Shown: piece by piece, positions 23,262 through 30,546 of the stretch
Layout of the letters: every line of letters starts with the position of its first letter
How positions within the stretch are numbered: position 1 is the stretch's first letter
Origin: Microcaldota archaeon
GTDB taxonomy: Archaea > Micrarchaeota > Micrarchaeia > Anstonellales > Bilamarchaeaceae
Direction: 5' to 3'
Assembly (NCBI GenBank): GCA_029557835.1
Contig: JAKQHW010000016.1
Span: forward strand, 1-33,220
DNA length: 33,220 bases
Translations under genes and position numbers: made by a program
Notes under the pieces: generated by a model
What the model was told of the DNA's origin: nothing
Seen by the model: the letters and a program-made list of their open reading frames with translations, nothing else
The model's database searches: none

Positions 23262-24044
23262 TCAGCACACCTCTCCAATCTTCCTGAGCGCATTCTGCGT
23301 ATAGGCCGTGAGCCTGCCCGCGTGCGTTCCGGGCGCAAGGTCCTTCACCTTGAGGTCCTCCGCCTTGACGACGTTGACCCCCGGGAGGTTCCTTGCCGCC
23401 CTGAGGACGCTGCCGCCGCCGACCACCAGGAGGATGGATTTCGCCTTCCTCGTGCCGGCCTTCCTCGAGCGCACCCCGCTCCTGGGCTTCCTGCTCTCCT
23501 TCGCGCGCACGATGTCCTCGCCGGCGACCTTGCCCAGCGCGGCCAGCACCTCCTTGGTGCGGGAGAGGGATTCAAGCCTGTCCTCGAAAACGAGCGGGAG
23601 CTCGCAGGAGAATTTGTGGCCCCGCGCCTTCACGAAAGAGGGGAGGGCGGTTGCCGCGATTGCGCTCCTGAGCGCCTTCCTGTACTCCTTCTTGTTCATG
23701 CGCTCCACGAGTATCTTGGATGGCTTGGGCGGGTGAGCCCTGTGGCCCCCCACCGAAGAAGGGATCCGGCGGACCTTTCCGTGGCCGCCCTTGGGGCGGA
23801 CCTCGCGCGGGAGCCTCGCCTGGCCCTTGTTCTTGAGGGAGCCGTAGTCGTCCTTCCTTCCGCGGTATTTCGCGGAGGTCTGGAAGCCTGCTTCAGGGAA
23901 GTTGCCCTTGGGCTGGTAGAGCCTGGACTCGTCGCTGAGCACCGCCCTGCGGATTATCTCCTCCCTCACGATTTCGGAGAAAGCGGACGGGAGCTCGACG
24001 CTTCCGGAAGCCGCGCCTTCGAGAGAATATACCTTTGCCTTCAT
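23262..24044 (-). CDS. rpl4: Ribosomal protein uL4
   Basis: uL4 reaches into the exit tunnel and in bacteria regulates its own operon. The 260 residues start MKAKVYSLEGAASGSVELPS, and the tunnel loop includes QTSAKYRGRKDDYGSLKNKG and GGHGKVRRIPSSVGGHRAHP. The ATG at 24044 follows GGTGTGG; a GTG at 24053 is the alternative. Confidence 0.95.
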   Translation of the reverse strand: MKAKVYSLEGAASGSVELPSAFSEIVREEIIRRAVLSDESRLYQPKGNFPEAGFQTSAKYRGRKDDYGSLKNKGQARLPREVRPKGGHGKVRRIPSSVGGHRAHPPKPSKILVERMNKKEYRKALRSAIAATALPSFVKARGHKFSCELPLVFEDRLESLSRTKEVLAALGKVAGEDIVRAKESRKPRSGVRSRKAGTRKAKSILLVVGGGSVLRAARNLPGVNVVKAEDLKVKDLAPGTHAGRLTAYTQNALRKIGEVC

Positions 24045-24053
24045 GTTCCACAC

Positions 24054-24983
24054 CTACCTGAGCTGGGTTATCTTCGGCTCCGCGCCGGCACAGCCCCTCA
24101 TCCCGAGCCTGAACCTGACCAGCCTTTTTGCCGGCCCGGGCACAGACCCCTTAATTAGTATATAATGGTTCTTCACGAAACCGTAATGCGGGAAGCCGCC
24201 TTTGGGGTTTATCTCGTCCACATTCTCGCCTACCTTCAGGATGCGCTTGTTCAGCTCGGTGCGCTTGTGGTAGCCCATCTGGCCGGCGCGGGGTGCGGTG
24301 TACAGGATGTAGCCGGGGTGCCACTGGCCCAGGGTGCCCGCATGCCTCCTCTTCCCGGTCGCCTTCGGCCTCTGGAGGGCGATTCCGAACCTCTTGACCG
24401 CGCCCTGCCACCCTTTCCCCTTGGTGACCGAAATCACGTCAACGTATTCCCCTGGCTTGAATATGTCCTTGGGGGAAAGCTCCTTCCCAAGGAGGGATGT
24501 GCAGAAGTCTATGCGCGCCTTGACGTCCCCGCCGCCCACGCGGATCTCCATCCGCTCCGGGTGCTTCTTGCCTATGCCGGTCTTTTCCGGCTGGGTGAAC
24601 GCAAGCAGGGATATCTCGTCCACGGACTCGGGGGCCAGCGGCTTTTTTGAGGCCTTCTTTATCCCGAGCCTCTTGAGCAGCGCGGCGTTGTCAACTAGGA
24701 CGTCGCCGACGTTCCTGCCATCCTTGTAGCCCCTGAAGCCGTAAGCCGCGAGGGGAGGCATCTCTACCACGGTGACCGCGGAGGCGACCTCCTGCCCTTT
24801 TGTGACGTTTTCACTGTCATCGACATGGCATATCTGGGACATGCCCGCCTTGTAGCCTGCCGCGCCGAGCAGCCTGACGTCCTTGGACTCGGGCCATGCG
24901 TTTACCGATGGCATCTGGGAATAGGCGCGCTTCCTGGGCCTGAACGCTAGAGAACCCCGTCTGGGCTTGTGTATGTCCGTCAT
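24054..24983 (-). CDS. rpl3: Ribosomal protein uL3
   Basis: uL3 starts large-subunit assembly and reaches toward the peptidyl-transferase centre. The 309 residues include HKPRRGSLAFRPRKRAYSQM at the N-terminus, VISVTKGKGWQGAVKRFGIA and the W-finger region RRHAGTLGQWHPGYILYTAP. It is the first gene of the superoperon, with a leader of about 90 nt. Confidence 0.96.
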   Translation of the reverse strand: MTDIHKPRRGSLAFRPRKRAYSQMPSVNAWPESKDVRLLGAAGYKAGMSQICHVDDSENVTKGQEVASAVTVVEMPPLAAYGFRGYKDGRNVGDVLVDNAALLKRLGIKKASKKPLAPESVDEISLLAFTQPEKTGIGKKHPERMEIRVGGGDVKARIDFCTSLLGKELSPKDIFKPGEYVDVISVTKGKGWQGAVKRFGIALQRPKATGKRRHAGTLGQWHPGYILYTAPRAGQMGYHKRTELNKRILKVGENVDEINPKGGFPHYGFVKNHYILIKGSVPGPAKRLVRFRLGMRGCAGAEPKITQLR

Positions 24984-25004
24984 ATTATTACCCTTTTTGC
25001 GTAG

Positions 25005-25076
25005 CCCTTCCCTGAAGGGACGCCGTGAGCCAACCAGGTTAACGCGAAGCGTTTCCGGTAAGCCGGATAAGTTAAC
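25005..25076 (-). promoter_or_regulatory. Structured leader of the uL3 superoperon
   Basis: Three small inverted repeats stand in a row between the predicted start of transcription (about 25075) and uL3: CCGG-TAAG-CCGG (25055-25066), AACGC-GAA-GCGTT (25041-25053) and CCCTT-CCCTG-AAGGG (25005-25019). GTTAAC occurs twice, at 25038 and 25071. A leader of this sort could be an autoregulatory site, but no known archaeal S10 leader motif was matched. Confidence 0.4.
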
Positions 25077-25079
25077 AAG

Positions 25080-25110
25080 GAATATCCATAGAAGAATTTA
25101 TAAAGGATGT
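25080..25110 (-). promoter_or_regulatory. Promoter of the uL3 (S10-spc) superoperon
   Basis: Read on the minus strand there is CATCCTTTATAAATTC, followed by TTCTATGGATATTC (25080-25093). The TATA box TTTATAAA (25097-25104) is palindromic, so plus-strand use is possible too. The downstream element is nearly identical to that of the uS13 promoter. Confidence 0.65.
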
Positions 25111-25158
25111 GCCGGCGGGCGGGCCTGCGGGGCGCGCCGGAAGCCCCGGGGCTCGCGT
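25111..25158. repeat. G+C-rich inverted repeats upstream of purP
   Basis: CCGGCG (25113-25118) and CGCCGG (about 25135-25140) face each other, and AGCCCCGGGGCT (about 25142-25153) is a perfect 12-nt palindrome, directly before the purP TATA-like box. They may be an operator or insulate the divergent promoters. No function is known. Confidence 0.4.
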
Positions 25159-25159
25159 G

Positions 25160-25168
25160 TTTTTATTG
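25160..25168 (+). promoter_or_regulatory. TATA-like box of purP
   Basis: TTTTTATTG lies about 26 nt before the ATG at 25189, so the transcript is probably leaderless. No Shine-Dalgarno sequence precedes the ATG, which agrees. Confidence 0.5.
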
Positions 25169-25188
25169 GTTTCTTTTCCATTTATAAT

Positions 25189-26229
25189 ATGGGCCTGATT
25201 GAAAAGGGGAAGATAGAGGGCATCCTATCCGGCTATAAGAAGCTCTGCATCGCGACCGTGTGCTCCCATTCGGCGCTCCAGATTTTCCGCGGTGCGAGGC
25301 AGGAGAAGGTGCATACTATCGGGATATGCACGAAGGACAGGCTGGAATTCTACAAATCCTTCCCGCATGCGGCGCCGGACGAGTTCCTTGTGGTGGATTC
25401 GCTGGCGGACGTGCCGGTGGACGAGCTGGTTGCGCGGGATGCGGTTGCAGTTCCGCACGGCTCCTTTGTGGAGTATGTGGGTGAGAGGCTGGACGGGATG
25501 GCGGTGCCTGTTTTTGGAAATAGGAGGAGTTTGCAGTTTGAAAGGGACAGGATGAAGATGTTCTCCTGGATGGAGAAGGCCGGGCTGCGTGTGCCCAAAA
25601 CGATGAAGCCGGAGGAGATAGACCGGATGGCGATTGTGAAGTTCCCTGGGGCGAAGGGCGGCCACGGGTACATGATTGTGAAAAGCGAGAAGGAGTACTG
25701 GGAGAAGATTGGGAAGAGGAAGGCGCTCATACAGGAATTTATTGTGGGGGTTCGGGCGTATCCGCATTATTTCCATTCCGCGTTTTCCGGTGCGGGGTTC
25801 AGGACCTCTTACGGGCACGTGGAGCTGATGGGCGTGGACAGGAGGGTGGAGAGCAATGCCGAGGAGATTGCGCGGGCTGTGGCGGCGGGAGGGAACGTCC
25901 CTTTGTCTTTTACGGTGATGGGGAACGCGTCCATGGTGCTTAGGGAATCCCTGCTCCCTGAGTTCATGGAAATGGGGAGGAATGTGAGCGACACCTCCAA
26001 AGAATTGTTCGGGGGGATGCACGGGCCGTTCTGCGTGGAGACGATTGTGACGGAGGATTTGGACATTTATGCGTTCGAGATTTCTGCGCGGATTGTGGCG
26101 GGGACGAACATATTGTATCATCCTTATGCTGAATTCACGCACGGGGAACATGTGAGCACGGGAAGAAGGATTGCGATGGAATTGAAAGAGGCGTTCAAGA
26201 AGAAAAAGATGAACGAGATTGTTTACTGA
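25189..26229 (+). CDS. purP: PurP, formate-dependent FAICAR synthetase
   Basis: PurP makes FAICAR from AICAR, formate and ATP, the archaeal route for the ninth step of purine synthesis. The 346-residue ATP-grasp protein has the family marks IATVCSHSALQIFRGA (residues 21-36), VPHGSFVEYVG (88-98), VPVFGNRRSLQFERDR (106-121), the ATP-binding KFPGAKGGHGYMIV (151-164), and EISARIVAGTN near the C-terminus. The frame is open further upstream, but PurP homology begins at 25189 and the upstream codons are unlike a protein. Confidence 0.95.
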   Translation: MGLIEKGKIEGILSGYKKLCIATVCSHSALQIFRGARQEKVHTIGICTKDRLEFYKSFPHAAPDEFLVVDSLADVPVDELVARDAVAVPHGSFVEYVGERLDGMAVPVFGNRRSLQFERDRMKMFSWMEKAGLRVPKTMKPEEIDRMAIVKFPGAKGGHGYMIVKSEKEYWEKIGKRKALIQEFIVGVRAYPHYFHSAFSGAGFRTSYGHVELMGVDRRVESNAEEIARAVAAGGNVPLSFTVMGNASMVLRESLLPEFMEMGRNVSDTSKELFGGMHGPFCVETIVTEDLDIYAFEISARIVAGTNILYHPYAEFTHGEHVSTGRRIAMELKEAFKKKKMNEIVY

Positions 26230-26610
26230 TTATTTTCCTGATTTTTTCATGAGGGAATAGTAGTTGTAGGCAGAGGCCGCGAACATGGGGAGCACGAAAA
26301 GGTGGAAGGGCAGCAGGTTCCAGGTGAAGTAGGCGAGCGAGAAGCCTGAGACTATGAAGTTGGCTGGCCAGAGGAGGGCGCTGGCGAGCGCACCCCAGTG
26401 TTTTTTTGCGTGCGGGAATACTATCCAGAAATTTATGAAGAAGCCTATCAATGTGAGGGCGGAGATGAGGAGGAAGAGGGGGGAGGAAAGCATTGCGCCC
26501 GTGTCCGGATGGAACGGGATTCCGAGCAGGAGGAGGATTATCAGGCCAACCGGCACTATCGCGATGGGAAGCAGGAACATGGACAGGCGGAAGGATTTGG
26601 ATTTTTGCAT
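26230..26610 (-). CDS. Small four-helix membrane protein, unknown
   Basis: The 126 residues form four hydrophobic segments (about 10-32, 42-65, 76-94 and 99-117), with a basic N-terminus (MQKSKSFR) and a KKSGK end. I recognise no family. The stop codon directly abuts that of convergent purP. The start is probably leaderless, 27 nt from a TATA box shared with infB. Confidence 0.75.
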   Translation of the reverse strand: MQKSKSFRLSMFLLPIAIVPVGLIILLLLGIPFHPDTGAMLSSPLFLLISALTLIGFFINFWIVFPHAKKHWGALASALLWPANFIVSGFSLAYFTWNLLPFHLFVLPMFAASAYNYYSLMKKSGK

Positions 26611-26633
26611 TGGATTGTATTTTGGGATGCTGG

Positions 26634-26640
26634 TTTAAAA
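26634..26640. promoter_or_regulatory. Shared bidirectional TATA box of the 26610 gene and infB
   Basis: TTTAAAA (within GGTTTAAAACG) is the only A/T-rich box in the 55-nt gap. Its centre lies 27 nt from the minus-strand ATG at 26610 and 29 nt from the plus-strand ATG at 26666, so it fits both directions with leaderless or nearly leaderless starts. Confidence 0.6.
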
Positions 26641-26665
26641 CGTTTTTCTGGCAATCTCTAACCTT

Positions 26666-28405
26666 ATGGCTGTCCGCTCGCCCATAATCTGCGTGCTAGG
26701 GCACGTGGACCATGGAAAAACGTCTCTGCTAGATGCAATCCGGGGCAGCGCTGTCGCCGCGAAGGAGGCGGGGGCGATCACTCAGATGATTGGGGCGAGC
26801 TACCTGCCGCGGGAGGCGATTGAGAAGGCTTCCGCTCCTGTGGCGGAGATAATGAAGATAAAAATAGGGATTCCGGGGCTGCTGTTCATAGACACGCCGG
26901 GGCACGAGGCGTTCACGAATTTGCGCGAGCGCGGGGGAAGCATCGCGGACATGGCGATACTGGTGGTGGATGCGGCGCAGGGATTCCAGCCGCAGACGGT
27001 CGAGAGCATAAGGATACTGAAACAGTGCAAAACCCCCTTCGTGGTGGCGGCGAACAAAATAGACCTGGTGCACGGGTGGAAAAAGCAGGGGACCGAATCC
27101 TTCCTGAAATCCCTTGCGAAGCAGCCGCCGCATGTGCGTGAGGCGGTGGATGCGAAGATGTACGAGCTGATGGGGGCGCTTTCAACGCACGGTTTCGACT
27201 GCGACAGGTTCGACAGGATCACGGATTTCAAGAAGCAGATTGCGATCATTCCGCTGAGCGCAAAAACAAGGGAGGGGCTGGCGGAACTCCTGCTCCTGAT
27301 TGCCGGGCTGAGCCAGAAGTTCATGGAGAAAAGGCTGGAGATGGGGCTGGAAGAAGGCAAGGGGACCGTGCTGGAGGTGAAGGAGGAGAAGGGCCTGGGC
27401 AGCACGGTGGACATAGTCCTTTATGACGGGATGATTGCGAAGGGGGACGAGGTGGTGTTCCTCGCGCGGGACGGGGTGAGGAAAACCAGGGTGAGGGCGC
27501 TGCTGGAGCCGAACCTTGCGAAGGGGGCGAAGGACAAATACTCATATTTGGAAAGGATAGAGGCGGCCGCGGGCGTGAAGGTGCTCGCGCCCGAGCTGGA
27601 GGGGGCGCTGCCCGGCTCACCGCTGTATGTTGTGAAGGATTTTGAGGCGCAGAAGAGGGAACTGGAGGCGCACGCGAAGCAATTGCTGTTTGAAAGCGGG
27701 GAGGAAGGCGTGATTGTAAAGGCGGATTCGCTTGGCAGCATAGAGGCGATATTGTGCCTGTTCGGGAAATACGGGATAAAGGTGAGCAAGGCGGGGATAG
27801 GGGCGGTCACGAGGACCGATGTCGCCGAGGCGAAGGCGGTGCGCTCCACGAACAGGTATGATGGGGTGATATTCGGCTTCAACGTTAAGGTGATGGACGA
27901 GGCCAGGGAAGAGGCCGAGGGGGCGGGCGTGCCCGTGCTGTGGAGCAACGTGATTTACAAGTTCATAGAGGACTATGAGGAATGGAAAGCAGGGGAGAAG
28001 GCGAGGGAGAAGAAGGAGCTGGAGGCTGAGCTCCCCTGGCCCGCGAAGATAAAGGCGCTGAAGGGGTTCTTCTTCAGGGTGAGCAAGCCCGCGGTTTTCG
28101 GAATAAGCGTGGAGGCGGGTAAGCTGAGGAAGGGCGTGCGGCTGATGAACGCCTCGGGCGAGGACCTTGGGGAGGTGAAGGGAATACAGAACGAGGGGAA
28201 GGCTGTGGACGAGGCGGATGCGGGGGCGAAGCTGGCCATTTCATCTGACGAGATTGTGCTGGGGAAGGATGTGAGGGAAGGGGACGTGCTCTATACAGCG
28301 ATGGGCAAGGCCCAGGTGTTCAAATGGGAGGAGAAGGGGGACTCCCTTAATGAAAATGAGAAAGAGCTGCTTGGGGAGATAAAGAAAATAGTGATTTACA
28401 GGTAG
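26666..28405 (+). CDS. infB: Translation initiation factor aIF5B (IF2 family)
   Basis: This GTPase promotes ribosomal subunit joining. The 579 residues follow the usual archaeal plan: a G domain with GHVDHGKT (12-19), DTPGHEAF (76-83) and NKID (130-133), then beta-barrel domain II (about 225-345), domain III, and barrel domain IV with GFFFRVSKPAVFGISVEAGK (470-489). No intein interrupts the G domain, where some archaea carry one. It is monocistronic. Confidence 0.95.
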   Translation: MAVRSPIICVLGHVDHGKTSLLDAIRGSAVAAKEAGAITQMIGASYLPREAIEKASAPVAEIMKIKIGIPGLLFIDTPGHEAFTNLRERGGSIADMAILVVDAAQGFQPQTVESIRILKQCKTPFVVAANKIDLVHGWKKQGTESFLKSLAKQPPHVREAVDAKMYELMGALSTHGFDCDRFDRITDFKKQIAIIPLSAKTREGLAELLLLIAGLSQKFMEKRLEMGLEEGKGTVLEVKEEKGLGSTVDIVLYDGMIAKGDEVVFLARDGVRKTRVRALLEPNLAKGAKDKYSYLERIEAAAGVKVLAPELEGALPGSPLYVVKDFEAQKRELEAHAKQLLFESGEEGVIVKADSLGSIEAILCLFGKYGIKVSKAGIGAVTRTDVAEAKAVRSTNRYDGVIFGFNVKVMDEAREEAEGAGVPVLWSNVIYKFIEDYEEWKAGEKAREKKELEAELPWPAKIKALKGFFFRVSKPAVFGISVEAGKLRKGVRLMNASGEDLGEVKGIQNEGKAVDEADAGAKLAISSDEIVLGKDVREGDVLYTAMGKAQVFKWEEKGDSLNENEKELLGEIKKIVIYR

Positions 28406-28436
28406 GCGCTGATTCTGCAGTACGTGCGTAGGGAGC

Positions 28437-28457
28437 AGAGGGGCTAAGCGCCCCTCT
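28437..28457. repeat. Inverted repeat between convergent infB and the 28444 gene
   Basis: AGAGGGGC and GCCCCTCT form a perfect 8-bp stem with a 5-nt loop, over the stop codon of the minus-strand gene. Neither side has a T-tract, so a terminator role is uncertain. Confidence 0.5.
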
Positions 28458-29541
28458 CGGAGAAAGCAAGCGGCCTGCCCAGGCGCTCAATCCTGGCAAG
28501 GTAAGTGTCCAGGTTGCCGCGGACCCATACGGTTTCCCCTCTTCCTTCGGAAGGTGTGGATATGCCTGCGACCAATCCCCTTTTCTGCAGGTCGCGCAGG
28601 AGTTCCACGGTGATTTGGCTGGGGTCCCTGAGCTCAGGTATGTCTCTGGCCTTGTCGGTATCCACATATATGTTAAGCCTTCCCACGATTTCGTTTGTTT
28701 CCCTATCGCGGATTTCGTAGCGCATCGGAGTCCGGGCCGTGGTTATGAACCTGTTGTGGAAATCCGAGCCCGCCTTCCAGGCGCCGTATTCAGAGCCCAT
28801 CTGCCGGTACCTGAACCTTATCACCGCGGCGCGGTTTTCTGGCCTGTCGAAGAAGGCGGCGTCAACCATGCCGAAGCGGTCGAGATTGGATTTCAGCCTT
28901 GCATACTGCTCTTCGCTAAGCCTGCTTGGGTCGTAGGTTATCTCGAATTCGTAGTTCACGCTCTGGTGCCCGCGCATCACCGCTATCGGGACGGAAGCGT
29001 GTGTCACCTGCCCGCGCCTGCGGGGGGCCGCTTCCGCCGTGGCAGGAGCCGCTTCTGCGGCGCCCTCGGCCGTGGCTTCAATTTCGATTTCCCGGATTGC
29101 GGGAACAACCTCGGCGGGCCGCGCCCGCCTGGATGGGCTTATGACGGGACTCTCCTCTGTCCTGCTGGGCACAATGGATGAAAGGATGCGTTCGCCGGTC
29201 TCAGCGAACGCACTGCCCACGCGCCTCGCGGCCCTTTCGGTGGAATCATATGCCTGGCGCGCCTCTTCCGTGGGCGCTTCCCTGGATTCGGTGGAACCAT
29301 ACTTTCGCTCTATCCTCTTTGCGACCGCGTCTATTGAGGTGCCCTGGAGGTTTATCGCCCTCCTCGAATCCTCAGTGGCCCTCACGAGGGAAACGAGGCT
29401 GAAGTCCTGGTTTCTCAACAATCTTGCGAACTCCGCATAATTGCTGGCCGGGATTTTCGTTCCCGTATAGGTAATTTCGTAAACAACCCCCCTTCCGACA
29501 TCCACATGGGCCGTATGCGTCTGGGCCTGCCTTTGCGCCAT
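28444..29541 (-). CDS. Unrecognised protein with two similar alpha/beta modules
   Basis: I do not recognise this 365-residue protein. Near residues 18-64 is a module reading VVYEITYTGTKIPASNYAEF and on; near 192-245 another reads NYEFEITYDPSRLSEEQYAR and on. Both follow Y-E-(F/I)-x-I-T-Y, a short spacer, Y-A and a helix, then a strand, so they look like a duplicated beta-alpha-beta unit. Between them lies an Ala/Glu/Pro-rich linker (about 85-175). A third region (260-330) has RYEIRDRETNEIVGRLNIYV. No signal peptide or membrane segment is seen. The ATG at 29541 has GGTG before it; a TATA box is at 29571. Confidence 0.78.
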   Translation of the reverse strand: MAQRQAQTHTAHVDVGRGVVYEITYTGTKIPASNYAEFARLLRNQDFSLVSLVRATEDSRRAINLQGTSIDAVAKRIERKYGSTESREAPTEEARQAYDSTERAARRVGSAFAETGERILSSIVPSRTEESPVISPSRRARPAEVVPAIREIEIEATAEGAAEAAPATAEAAPRRRGQVTHASVPIAVMRGHQSVNYEFEITYDPSRLSEEQYARLKSNLDRFGMVDAAFFDRPENRAAVIRFRYRQMGSEYGAWKAGSDFHNRFITTARTPMRYEIRDRETNEIVGRLNIYVDTDKARDIPELRDPSQITVELLRDLQKRGLVAGISTPSEGRGETVWVRGNLDTYLARIERLGRPLAFSERGA

Positions 29542-29569
29542 ATTAGCACCGGTAATATTACGCAAATGG

Positions 29570-29580
29570 AATTATTAAAA
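29570..29580 (-). promoter_or_regulatory. TATA box of the 28444-29541 gene
   Basis: TTTTAATAATT on the minus strand is centred about 34 nt before the ATG at 29541, leaving room for a leader of about 9 nt. It lies just after the dcd stop codon. Confidence 0.5.
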
Positions 29581-29581
29581 C

Positions 29582-30097
29582 CTACTGCCTGCGGGCTATT
29601 TTGCCGAATTTCGCGTATGGCGCGGATGTAGGGGTGCGCAGCTGGTAGAAAACGACCTGGGAGATGCGCATCCCGGAATGGAGGGCCATGGTGAAGGGCG
29701 CGTTGTTCACTATCTCCAGGACCTGGTGGTTGTCCGAGCCCGCCTGCACGAGGGCTGAGGTTATGTGGACGCTGAGCCCCATGCGGGCATATCTGCTCCT
29801 CCCCTCCAGCCTGCCCATCACGTCGGGGGCGAGGGTTATCTTCTCCCTGGTTATGCCCAGGCACATCTCATGGGGGGCGAGAACAAGCGTGTCCGCGGTT
29901 ACGGCGCGGTTTGCCTCCCTGAAATCCACTTTGGAGAGGTCAACCGTGCTGCCGAGGTATTTGTCCTTGAAGAACCAGAATTTGTTGCCGAGGGTTAGGT
30001 CCACGGACGCCGGGCCGAGCTGGTCCGGGGTGAAGGGCCTGATCCTTATCTTGCCCTTCTTCATGTATTCCCTTATGTCGTTGTTCGAGAGCAGCAT
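29582..30097 (-). CDS. dcd: dCTP deaminase
   Basis: The enzyme deaminates dCTP to dUTP; some archaeal members also hydrolyse the dUTP. The 171 residues have GPASVDLTLG (28-37), GRSRYARMGLSVH (99-111) and the catalytic glutamate E128 in QVLEIVNN. S101, R105 and E128 match S111, R115 and E138 of the E. coli enzyme. It is about 20 residues shorter than E. coli Dcd, mostly at the N-terminus and C-terminus. Whether it is bifunctional cannot be told. A TATA box 25 nt before the ATG points to a leaderless transcript. Confidence 0.92.
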   Translation of the reverse strand: MLLSNNDIREYMKKGKIRIRPFTPDQLGPASVDLTLGNKFWFFKDKYLGSTVDLSKVDFREANRAVTADTLVLAPHEMCLGITREKITLAPDVMGRLEGRSRYARMGLSVHITSALVQAGSDNHQVLEIVNNAPFTMALHSGMRISQVVFYQLRTPTSAPYAKFGKIARRQ

Positions 30098-30116
30098 GGA
30101 GGGGGATGGGGAGGGA

Positions 30117-30127
30117 AAATTTATAAC
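30117..30127 (-). promoter_or_regulatory. TATA box of dcd
   Basis: GTTATAAATTT on the minus strand is centred 25 nt before the dcd ATG at 30097, in the 41-nt gap after pth2. Leaderless transcription is likely. Confidence 0.65.
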
Positions 30128-30138
30128 TGTGTGGGGAA

Positions 30139-30483
30139 TCAGAGCAGCTTGAGCTCCCCGAGTATCCTGTCTACCGCTTCGGAATCGGCGGGGCCTGCGC
30201 CGAAGCAGGTGGGCGAGCCGGAGGGGATCTGGGTGAGGCCGGCGTCGTGGATGAGGGAGGATGGTATTCCGGCGCGCACGCATTCCTGGAAACATTTCAT
30301 CAGTCCGGACTCGGAATTCACCTTGAGCACTATCTTCTTCATCCCTGAGCGCTCCCATTCGTCCCGGATTTTTGGGGGGCATTTCTTGTAGGCGGAGATT
30401 GAGGCGTGCGCGGCCTGGGCGCACATCTTCCCTTTCCCCATCTCCAAATCAGTGCGGATGACGATTGCCTGCTTGAGCTCCAT
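30139..30483 (-). CDS. pth2: Peptidyl-tRNA hydrolase, Pth2 type
   Basis: Pth2 frees tRNA from peptidyl-tRNA that has dropped off the ribosome. The 114 residues begin MELKQAIVIRTDLEMGKGKM, with the family motif GKGKMCAQAAHASISAY, and have IHDAGLTQIPSGSPTCFGAG near the C-terminus. The start is at 30483; in-frame codons upstream fall in the promoter. The type is usual for archaea and eukaryotes. Confidence 0.95.
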   Translation of the reverse strand: MELKQAIVIRTDLEMGKGKMCAQAAHASISAYKKCPPKIRDEWERSGMKKIVLKVNSESGLMKCFQECVRAGIPSSLIHDAGLTQIPSGSPTCFGAGPADSEAVDRILGELKLL

Positions 30484-30503
30484 AAGTAGGGATGGAATAA
30501 TAG

Positions 30504-30511
30504 AAATAAAA
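30504..30511 (-). promoter_or_regulatory. TATA-like box of pth2
   Basis: The A/T-rich box lies about 25 nt before the pth2 ATG, which suggests a leaderless transcript. The same T-rich stretch follows the hairpin at 30520-30537, so it may also end transcription of the gene upstream. Confidence 0.5.
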
Positions 30512-30537
30512 ATGAGAGGGTGGGGCTTGCGCCCCAC
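30504..30537 (-). terminator. GCAA-tetraloop hairpin with T-rich tail after the Yip1-like gene
   Basis: On the minus strand GTGGGGC-GCAA-GCCCCAC makes a perfect 7-bp stem closed by a GNRA tetraloop, 9 nt after the stop codon at 30547, followed by CCTCTCATTTTTATTTC. The form is that of a bacterial intrinsic terminator. Confidence 0.6.
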
Positions 30538-30546
30538 GGCCTGAAC

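Noticed and set aside
22791-24158. A 455-codon plus-strand frame opposite uL2-uL23-uL4
   Set aside because: It is antisense to ribosomal genes, with no family-like motif and no promoter.
24967-25188. In-frame extension of purP upstream of 25189
   Set aside because: It crosses the uL3 start, leader and promoter; PurP homology begins at 25189 with a TATA-like box at leaderless distance.
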